Below, in pieces: positions 16,111 through 22,275 of a stretch of 22,275 nt of DNA. A program made the position numbers and the translations under genes. Source of the DNA: UBA1124 sp963933095. Its GTDB lineage: Bacteria; Pseudomonadota; Gammaproteobacteria; Pseudomonadales; Cellvibrionaceae. Every line of letters begins with the position of its first letter. Positions within the stretch are counted from its first letter, which is position 1. The stretch is taken from contig CAWVSV010000040.1 in the NCBI GenBank assembly GCA_963933095.1, positions 1 through 22,275 of the forward strand. The letters run 5' to 3'. A model generated the notes under the pieces. The model searched no databases, was not told the origin of the DNA, and saw nothing but the letters and a program-made list of their open reading frames with translations.

Positions 16111-17721
16111 ATGAAAAATACATTGATTAATACGACCATGCTAAGCGTTTTTGTGAGTATTCTATTGGCATCGGTAACCTTTGCTGAAGACATTACACCA
16201 GGCTTTACTCAAAAAATTCCCAAGCAGATTATGACGCCAGACAAAGTCGAAACCCGTATTGGCGAGCTGAAATTTTATGATGGTATTCCGACCCAAGAAA
16301 CGCTCGATAAAGTCTATGATAACCTCGACTTTATGCGCGGTGTAGACGTTTTTATGAACTTCATACCCGCCAATTCAGTTGAGGCTTTTCGTCTGGGTAT
16401 GAAAAGTTTGGGGGTGGATCAAGCCCATGAAGTGCTGATCTTCGACGACCTGATGGACTCTACGCCGTTATTTTTAACGGGTAATACCGATACCGTCTAT
16501 GCCCTTGCGGTGCTCGATCTCGAGCGCGATGGCGTTACCGTAGTGGAGATTCCTGCCGGTGCTGGTCCGGGTACGGTGAACGATGCATTTTTCCGATTTG
16601 TTGTGGATATGGGCCCACCGGGTCCGGATGCTCAAAAGGGTGGCACTTATCTGTTATTACCACCGGACTACAAAGGCGACTTAAAACCGACTAAAAATGG
16701 CATGCAAGATCGAGGTAGCGACACTCGCGTTAGTGTAAATATTGGCGGTAAGGAGCAAAAAGTCTGGATCGCCGAGTCGCGTAGTTACAATAACTTACTA
16801 ATTTTGCGCGGTTTCTTAAAAGACGGAAAGCCCGATCATGGTTCGAATATGTGGCGTACAGGCCTTAAAATTTATCCGCTGGCGAGCGCCAACAATCAAA
16901 TGCCGATGGTATTTATTAATGGTTCTGGTCAGTATTTTAATACTGTGCACGCCAACGATTACTCTTTCTATGAAGAATTGTGGCATGTTCTGCAAAAAGA
17001 GCCGATTGCCTTTATTGATCCAGAGTTACGGGGGCAGGCTGCAGCTATTGGTATTCAAAAAGGCAAAAATTTTGCACCAGATGCTCGCCTAGAAGCTATT
17101 TTAAAAGATGCCGTAGCAGTGGGAAATGCCACCGCTCGGAGTATTGCTTTTAAAACTCGAGATAAAAATGCTTACTTTTTTGAAGGCAAGCAATGGTATA
17201 CCGGTTTTATTGGTAACGACTATCAGTGGCTCATAGATGGTGGCGAAGGTGGACGCAATATCGACGCGCGCACGCTTTTCTTTTATCTTGCGACAGTGAA
17301 CACACCGGCTATGGCGCTGCAGATTCCTGGTATGGGCTCAAACTATGCACTGAGTACTGGCGATAGTAATGGCGACATTTTATATGGTGAAAAAACCTAT
17401 GAAGTGACATTGCCAGCCAATGTCCCCGCCAAAGACTTCTGGTCAATGGTGGCCTATGATCCACAAACACGCTCTGAATTACAGGTGCCGGGTGGTTCAG
17501 CTTATCCGAGTAAGAACAACGAACGCGATGAATTGATCTACAACAAAGACGGTTCGGTTACCCTCTACTTTGGCCCCAAATCCCCCGAGGGAAAACCATT
17601 AGCCAACTGGACACAAACCACACCTGATAAAGCTTGGTTTGCTATCTTGCGCTTGTATGGTCCATTACAGCCATGGTTCGATAAAACCTGGATACCGAGT
17701 GACTTTGAAGAAATTAAGTAA
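16111..17721 (+). CDS. DUF1254/DUF1214 domain exported protein
   Basis: A 536-aa secreted protein with signal peptide MKNTLINTTMLSVFVSILLA and likely cleavage near TFAED. DUF1254 occupies roughly the first half after the signal (YDNLDFMRGVDVFMNFIPA, TDTVYALAVLDLERDG), and DUF1214 the C-terminal part (LPANVPAKDFWSMVAYDPQTR, then GSVTLYFGPKSPEGKP and NWTQTTPDKAWFAILRLYGP in sequence). The two domains together form beta-sandwich proteins of unsettled function, common in marine and soil bacteria. ATG at 16111 is preferred over 16105 because AAAGGA is 7 bases upstream of it and only 1 base from the other. It is transcribed alone with a terminator after it. Confidence 0.88.
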   Translation: MKNTLINTTMLSVFVSILLASVTFAEDITPGFTQKIPKQIMTPDKVETRIGELKFYDGIPTQETLDKVYDNLDFMRGVDVFMNFIPANSVEAFRLGMKSLGVDQAHEVLIFDDLMDSTPLFLTGNTDTVYALAVLDLERDGVTVVEIPAGAGPGTVNDAFFRFVVDMGPPGPDAQKGGTYLLLPPDYKGDLKPTKNGMQDRGSDTRVSVNIGGKEQKVWIAESRSYNNLLILRGFLKDGKPDHGSNMWRTGLKIYPLASANNQMPMVFINGSGQYFNTVHANDYSFYEELWHVLQKEPIAFIDPELRGQAAAIGIQKGKNFAPDARLEAILKDAVAVGNATARSIAFKTRDKNAYFFEGKQWYTGFIGNDYQWLIDGGEGGRNIDARTLFFYLATVNTPAMALQIPGMGSNYALSTGDSNGDILYGEKTYEVTLPANVPAKDFWSMVAYDPQTRSELQVPGGSAYPSKNNERDELIYNKDGSVTLYFGPKSPEGKPLANWTQTTPDKAWFAILRLYGPLQPWFDKTWIPSDFEEIK

Positions 17722-17732
17722 TCACTATTAAA

Positions 17733-17762
17733 AATATAAGCCCCCATTTGGGGGTTTTTATA
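17733..17762 (+). terminator. Rho-independent terminator after the DUF1254 gene
   Basis: AAGCCCCC (17739-17745 region) pairs with GGGGGTTTT around a short ATTT loop, extended by an A/T stem, and is followed by TTTTTATATT. It lies about 20 bases past the stop codon. Confidence 0.8.
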
Positions 17763-17882
17763 TTGCAGGCAGGTTAGTTATAAATTGACCCAGAAAAACC
17801 AAATTAGCAATCAGTATTCGGTAAGGCGCTGCGGGCTTTGGCATTGTACGAAAACGCCATAAGACCTCTGCACATTATCATT

Positions 17883-17901
17883 AAGGTGAGGCCTTCACCT
17901 T
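17883..17901. other. Perfect 7-bp hairpin in intergenic DNA
   Basis: AAGGTGA (17883-17889) and TCACCTT (17895-17901) flank the 5-nt loop GGCCT. It lies between the two terminators of convergent genes, where no gene was found. It lacks a T-run and its role is unclear. Confidence 0.4.
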
Positions 17902-17954
17902 CGCATAAATGCTGAGTTAAAATACGGGTATTCGCCTTATTTTTTAGCAATTAC

Positions 17955-17992
17955 AAAAAAGGGCTCCAATAGCAAAATAGTCGCCCCTTTTT
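17955..17992 (-). terminator. Terminator of the DUF3313-like lipoprotein gene
   Basis: On the minus strand AAAAAGGGGC (17992-17983) pairs, with one bulge or mismatch, with GCCCTTTTTT (17964-17955), whose T6 forms the tail. It lies just past the stop of the lipoprotein gene. Confidence 0.6.
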
Positions 17993-18003
17993 CAATGACA
18001 AAA

Positions 18004-18672
18004 TTATTTTTTTAGCGCTCGATCGAAACCCGTTCTAACCATGTCAGCCCACAACTGAAATAGCTGTTTAACATCAGTACTGCTGCGCATTATGTGCTGC
18101 TGTTGCATTGCTGTGTTGTTGCCTGCTTCTCGGCGGTCTTGCATGGTAGCTAAAAGATTGCCGTTGAAATCCAATACTTCGTACTGGATTTCCATAATGC
18201 CGGGGCTGCTACCATAAGAGTAGTTAGGTGAGCTATCGTCAGCTAAATTGCGTTTGTCTTGGTACGGAACCAGCTCAATTAACTTACCCTTAACAATAGC
18301 TGAGCTGGCTGTAATATGGCTAGCTAAGTGGTATTCGCCTTGATTGCTTAATTTATCAACCATCGCGTCGCGGTAAGTGGCGGCGAAATATGTACGATCT
18401 TTGTCGGTTAGCTCCCAGTTCATTCGACGGCCATGGTAACGCTGCAGAGTTACCTCTAAATCAGCTAAATTTAATGGTTCAACAATAATATTGTCGAATT
18501 TTTTGAAGTCTATACCGGTCCTTACATAGACGTTGTCGAAGCGCGCGTGGCTGACTTTGATCAAACCGTTATCTAAAACTTCGGCATTGTCTTTAATTTG
18601 CGGAGTCTGGCTGCAAGATACCAGCACTAAAACCGCAATCATAACAGCTGACAATAAGCACAATTTATTCAT
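18004..18672 (-). CDS. DUF3313-like lipoprotein
   Basis: A 222-aa lipoprotein: the signal peptide MNKLCLLSAVMIAVLVLVSC ends in a lipobox with Cys at 20. The mature part has VYVRTGIDFKKFDNIIVEPL, then RMNWELTDKDRTYFAATYRDAM and VKGKLIELVPY, and a C-terminal helix RSSTDVKQLFQLWADMVRTG, read in parts. The tempo of an early FxxFDxIxVxPL block followed by DRxYxxxxYRDAM and a later VRGxLxEVxP resembles DUF3313 proteins of the cell envelope, whose function is unknown. AAGGGA lies 7 bases before ATG. Its own terminator follows. It is on the same strand as the outer-membrane barrel gene upstream but is separated by 266 bp. Confidence 0.75.
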   Translation of the reverse strand: MNKLCLLSAVMIAVLVLVSCSQTPQIKDNAEVLDNGLIKVSHARFDNVYVRTGIDFKKFDNIIVEPLNLADLEVTLQRYHGRRMNWELTDKDRTYFAATYRDAMVDKLSNQGEYHLASHITASSAIVKGKLIELVPYQDKRNLADDSSPNYSYGSSPGIMEIQYEVLDFNGNLLATMQDRREAGNNTAMQQQHIMRSSTDVKQLFQLWADMVRTGFDRALKK

Positions 18673-18938
18673 AGTGAATCCCTTTCACTGTGGTTATTAG
18701 AAATATTAACGTAATCGCGCCGTAAAAGGTAATGCTTTACAGGAATGGCGGCTGTGCGGTACTTGAATAATAGTGTCGCAGCAGTGTGGCAATATCAGAC
18801 TCAATAAAAATTAATGAGCGACCTAGCTGCGCCTGCTTCGGCAAGAGCAATATTGATGTTAAGTTAATATAGATGAGGTATCTCAAGTTAAAAATTTTTT
18901 CGTTTTGAAAGTATCGCTGTTGCTCTTTAACTGACGGG

Positions 18939-19793
18939 TTAGAAACCGCCTTTGAGGTAAAAAAGTGGCCCGCTAAAATTTAGATCGAATCTTTCACTAT
19001 GCAAAAGTTGGTCTCGCGTTACGTCTAATTCGCTGAAGTTATAACCAATACCGAGACCGAGATTTTTTATCGGGCGAAACTCTAGGGAGGTGTTGGCGCG
19101 CAATAGGTCACCACTGTATTCATTGTAGTTCATTGACAGCCAGCCGATGCGAGCATTCACCGCCCACTGCTTATTAAAAGCATAGGCTCCGTAGATCATG
19201 ATGTTCGGCAGTGGCGCCAGCAGAGTTTCGCTCTCGGTAGTGGCTTCATCGGCGAGTACAGCGTCATTGGCATAGACATCGGCGCGGCCGCTTAGGCTAA
19301 GGTTAATATCCATGGCATGGAGCCCAACGCCGATATCGACGGCTGCTTTTTGACTGTCGAAGACTCTGTAGGCGGCGGATAAGCTGTATATGTCGACATC
19401 AAATTGAGAGTTCAGTGTAGTATTAATACCAGCTTCACCCTTGAACACTTTATTTCTAAAGGTGAACTCATAGCTGTCATTCAATTGGCTGTTGCGGCTG
19501 GCATTTTCGCTATAGCTAAAATATTCAAGCAAAAATGACCAGCGCTCGAAGGGTTTCCATTTAGCATCGATCCAGTAGGTACTCACGTCGGTTTCCAGAC
19601 CGAGATCATCCAAATCGATTTTGAACTTACGCTGATTAAACACCGAGGATTGAGTCGCCACGGTGGCATCTACATCCAAGTCGTATCCGCCGACCGTTAA
19701 GGACCAAGTTTCATCTAAAATCGGATTACGGTTTTCGGCCAAGACGGCGCCAGAAGCGAGTAGTGCAAAAAATGAGAGAGTTGGGCGTAACAT
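18939..19793 (-). CDS. Outer-membrane beta-barrel protein
   Basis: A 284-aa protein with signal peptide MLRPTLSFFALLASGAVLA and likely cleavage before ENR. The mature sequence alternates polar and aromatic/hydrophobic residues in short strands (WSFLLEYFSYSE, YEFTFRNKVFKGEAG, WAVNARIGWLSMNY, LGLGIGYNFSELDV) and ends in LFYLKGGF. A C-terminal Phe after alternating aromatics is the usual BAM recognition signal. This indicates a small barrel, perhaps 10-12 strands. The family was not identified and it has no obvious substrate partner. AGG lies 9 bases before ATG. It is followed on the same strand by the DUF3313-like lipoprotein gene. Confidence 0.8.
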   Translation of the reverse strand: MLRPTLSFFALLASGAVLAENRNPILDETWSLTVGGYDLDVDATVATQSSVFNQRKFKIDLDDLGLETDVSTYWIDAKWKPFERWSFLLEYFSYSENASRNSQLNDSYEFTFRNKVFKGEAGINTTLNSQFDVDIYSLSAAYRVFDSQKAAVDIGVGLHAMDINLSLSGRADVYANDAVLADEATTESETLLAPLPNIMIYGAYAFNKQWAVNARIGWLSMNYNEYSGDLLRANTSLEFRPIKNLGLGIGYNFSELDVTRDQLLHSERFDLNFSGPLFYLKGGF

Positions 19794-20272
19794 TGCTGCG
19801 ACCTGTATCCATAATGAGTAATTATTGCCATCGAAAGTGTAATTCTAGCTAAGTGATAGTGCTATCTGTTTTCTTTGGCGACGGTTTGCCAGCAGCCATT
19901 GGGTAAATTATCCATCCATAAGTTTGCTGTTGGCCTAACTAAGATAGCTCGGAGTGCATTCTCATTGATCGAATTAACGGCTAAAGTTTTCATACGGGCA
20001 ATTCAAGCATGCCTTTGGCATATACAGAGTTATATAGTTGCGCCGTACAGCGGTTGTAAAGTCGCGATCGTCGGTGCACAGAAGCCGATGGCCTTTGTTG
20101 ATAAAGTCGTCTTAGGTATAGCTGAGTATAGTCAACTATGGGTACAGGGGGTGATCAATAGAATTCAGAGTACGAGGATGTTGGGATAACTCATATTTAG
20201 TCTCTTATTTTTAGCACGGCCAAAGTACGTTAAAGTGTAACGACTATGATTAGGCTTGGCAGAGGTGCCTGT
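19794..20272. other. Intergenic region before the EEP lipoprotein gene
   Basis: About 480 bp. A TTG-started frame of 104 codons at 19875-20189 has no ribosome site and no recognisable family, and was not called. A small dyad GATAG-TG-CTATC lies at 19855-19866, in the upstream region of the divergent barrel gene, and could be an operator. No other feature is seen. Confidence 0.5.
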
Positions 20273-21163
20273 TTGAAAATTATACACTTAATTGTTTTGC
20301 TGGGATTGCTGGCTAGTTGCGGTATTACTCAGCCACGCACGCCTTTGGTCGAGCGCTTGCAAGCGCTTGAAATCCACTCGAACAGTGCAATTCTGACAGC
20401 GCCGAGCAATACACTGCGTCTGGTCAGCCTTAATCTAGCCCATGGCCGCCTAGACAGTTTGCATCAGCTGTTTGTTTCTAGGGAGCAGATTAAAACCAAT
20501 CTCAACACCGTGGCTAATTTTCTGCTCGACGCCGATGCCGATATTGTTGCCTTGCAGGAGGCCGATGGCCCATCGCGCTGGAGTGGAAATTTTGATCATG
20601 TGGATTATTTGGCGACGCAGGCAAACTTCAATTACTATGTTCGCGCTGAAAATGTAAATAATTATTTTGGCGATTACGGCAGCGGGATTTTGTCACAGCG
20701 GCCGATAACCGCAGCGCAGGGGTTTGTTTTTCAGCCGTCGCCACCCACCAGTAATAAGGGCTTTAGTATGGCGCAGGTTCAATGGCAGCGCCTGGGTCAT
20801 GCCCAACCCTTGTTGATTGATGTGGTCTCGGTACACTTAGATTTTAGCCGCGACTCTGTGCGTCAGTCACAAATCGAAGAGATTAAACAGGTGTTAGCGT
20901 TACGCACTAACAACCGTAGCACTATTATTATGGGCGATTTTAACAGTGAGTGGCTAGCGCGAGAATATATGCTTGAACGTTTTGCGGAACATTCGCCACT
21001 GCATGTGTTTCAGCCTGCCAGCAAGACATTAAATACTTATGGCACCAAGCGTATCGACTGGATATTGCTGAGTAACAATTTAGAGTTTGTCAGCTATACG
21101 GTTAGCGACGCGGTTTTGTCCGATCATCGCGCTTTGCTGGCAGAGATAAAATTTAAAGACTAA
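20273..21163 (+). CDS. Endonuclease/exonuclease/phosphatase-family lipoprotein
   Basis: A lipoprotein of the DNase I-like EEP fold, which cleaves phosphodiesters or phosphoesters with a metal ion. Numbered from the upstream ATG at 20246, motifs are N63 in LNLAHG, E105 in ALQEAD, H197 in SVHLDF, D231 and N233 in GDFNSE, D271 in RIDWIL, and D293-H294 in SDHRALL, so the active site looks complete. The start is judged to be TTG at 20273, since AGAGG lies 7 bases upstream and the protein then begins with a typical signal LKIIHLIVLLGLLASC with lipobox LASC. ATG at 20246 has no ribosome site but remains possible and adds nine residues. The natural substrate (nucleic acid, phosphoinositide or other) cannot be told. 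It is transcribed alone. Confidence 0.88.
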   Translation: MKIIHLIVLLGLLASCGITQPRTPLVERLQALEIHSNSAILTAPSNTLRLVSLNLAHGRLDSLHQLFVSREQIKTNLNTVANFLLDADADIVALQEADGPSRWSGNFDHVDYLATQANFNYYVRAENVNNYFGDYGSGILSQRPITAAQGFVFQPSPPTSNKGFSMAQVQWQRLGHAQPLLIDVVSVHLDFSRDSVRQSQIEEIKQVLALRTNNRSTIIMGDFNSEWLAREYMLERFAEHSPLHVFQPASKTLNTYGTKRIDWILLSNNLEFVSYTVSDAVLSDHRALLAEIKFKD

Positions 21164-21326
21164 TCGCTATTATTAATACCAAGAATTAATGCAGATAAAC
21201 ATTGGTCAATTTGTGCTGAACTTAAGATAGAAGTTAGTGGTATTGGCTCTGGCTATTAAATCACTAAAAACAATCTCAGCGTTTTATTTATTCAACCTAA
21301 AAAATTAACTACATAAGGAATACAAC

Positions 21327-22265
21327 ATGGCTGGAGCCAGCTTACTTACCCTACTTGATGATATTGCATTGGTGCTCGATGATGTCGCATTGATGACCAA
21401 GGTCGCTGCTAAAAAAACCGCTGGTGTGCTGGGCGATGATTTGGCCTTGAATGCTCAACAGGTTTCTGGCGTGAATGCCGCACGTGAGTTGCCCGTAGTG
21501 TGGGCCGTGGCAAAGGGCTCTTTTCGAAATAAACTCATACTCGTACCGGCAGCACTGGCGATTAGTGCTTTTATACCATGGCTGATTACACCGCTGTTGA
21601 TGTTGGGCGGTGCTTATTTATGTTTTGAGGGCTTTGAAAAGTTAGCGCATAAATATTTTCACAAACAAGAATTAGACATTGATCACGACAGTAAAATGGC
21701 CGCACTTGCCGATCATAAAGTGGATATGGTGGCCTTTGAAGAGGGTAAAATTAAAGGCGCGATTCGTACCGATTTTATTTTGTCAGCGGAAATTATTGTT
21801 ATTGCTCTAGGTACTGTCGAAGCAGCCAGTTTTGTTCTTCAGGCGGCGGTAGTCAGTACCATTGCTCTGGTGATGACAGTGGGTGTTTATACCTTAGTCG
21901 CCGGTATAGTAAAGCTTGACGATGCAGGGTTTTATCTGCTCAAAAAACCGGGAAAAATCGCGCAAAATATCGGTAAAACTTTAGTCGCAGCAGCGCCAAA
22001 GCTAATGAAAACGTTAACCATTGTGGGTACCGCCGCTATGTTTATGGTCGGTGGTGGAATTCTTATACATGGAATTCCCGGCAGTCATGCACTAATTCAT
22101 CACTGTGCCGAGTGGGTGACAGCGGTGCCATTTATTGGCGCTGCCATAGCATGGTCTACCCCGAGTTTAATTGGCGCGCTTACCGGTTTAATCGCCGGAG
22201 CGCTATTGTTGGCAGTAGCCCAGCTATACAAAAAATTGAGCAGTAAAGTGGCCACAAGTGAGTAG
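21327..22265 (+). CDS. yedI: YedI-like inner-membrane protein (DUF808)
   Basis: A 312-aa multi-pass membrane protein of the DUF808/YedI family. Its start, MAGASLLTLLDDIALVLDD, followed by a conserved soluble block KKTAGVLGDDLALNAQQV and RELPVVWAVAKGS, is characteristic of YedI. Membrane segments appear near residues 70-100 (ISAFIPWLITPLLMLGGAY), 145-195 (two segments), about 228-247 and about 262-300. A charged loop with several Asp/Lys (LDIDHDSKMAALADHKVDM) lies between the first and second sets. AAGGA lies 8 bases before ATG. The family's role is unknown. The stop at 22263-22265 is complete at the window edge. Confidence 0.93.
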   Translation: MAGASLLTLLDDIALVLDDVALMTKVAAKKTAGVLGDDLALNAQQVSGVNAARELPVVWAVAKGSFRNKLILVPAALAISAFIPWLITPLLMLGGAYLCFEGFEKLAHKYFHKQELDIDHDSKMAALADHKVDMVAFEEGKIKGAIRTDFILSAEIIVIALGTVEAASFVLQAAVVSTIALVMTVGVYTLVAGIVKLDDAGFYLLKKPGKIAQNIGKTLVAAAPKLMKTLTIVGTAAMFMVGGGILIHGIPGSHALIHHCAEWVTAVPFIGAAIAWSTPSLIGALTGLIAGALLLAVAQLYKKLSSKVATSE

Positions 22266-22275
22266 CGACTAATGT

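Noticed and set aside
19875..20189. 104-codon plus-strand frame starting at TTG
   Set aside because: No ribosome site, no family, no clear domain; ordinary intergenic DNA is simpler.

Overview
The window reads as chromosomal DNA of a free-living, probably marine, Gram-negative gammaproteobacterium. Evidence for this is a tripartite RND metal efflux operon, an outer-membrane barrel protein with a C-terminal Phe, two lipoproteins, a glutathione-dependent formaldehyde pathway and a close relative of E. coli YedI. Genus-level assignment is not possible from sequence reading alone. No rRNA, tRNA, CRISPR array, prophage or intact insertion sequence was found.

Left part (1-6700). The window opens in the 3' end of a decaying REP-associated tyrosine transposase (RAYT) with an in-frame stop. 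It converges on a four-gene minus-strand metal efflux operon ordered czcI-like, czcC, czcB, czcA. A short tandem repeat and a rho-independent terminator lie just past czcA. CzcA has the D402/D408/E415 proton-relay residues of the divalent-cation (Co/Zn/Cd) subgroup. CzcB carries an unusually long His/Asp-rich segment built from a DNA minisatellite. The czcI-like gene encodes a small exported His-rich protein.

Middle (6700-12800). A minus-strand hypothetical gene has its 3' end tandemly duplicated (91 bp) and is divergent from a single-RRM RNA-binding protein gene. Next come frmA (S-(hydroxymethyl)glutathione dehydrogenase) and frmB (S-formylglutathione hydrolase), which together take formaldehyde-glutathione to formate, then a possible 43-codon ORF and a very strong bidirectional terminator. 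Converging on this terminator is a DJ-1/PfpI protein with Cys-His, possibly another reactive-carbonyl defence enzyme. A NYN-domain putative RNase (minus) and a YgjP-type metallopeptidase starting at TTG (plus) follow.

Right part (12800-22275). This holds small genes (an unrecognised 108-aa protein, a DUF2750 protein, an unrecognised 110-aa protein, an exported DUF5329 protein), then an 800-bp AT-rich gap, a large exported DUF1254/DUF1214 protein, a DUF3313-like lipoprotein, an outer-membrane barrel protein, a lipoprotein of the endonuclease/exonuclease/phosphatase fold, and YedI (DUF808). Most are monocistronic and their joint function is not evident.

No clear new biological system was recognised. 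The most unusual features are the CzcB minisatellite, the 91-bp duplication over a gene end, the hairpins at the czcB-czcA junction and between convergent small genes, and the small ORF after frmB.
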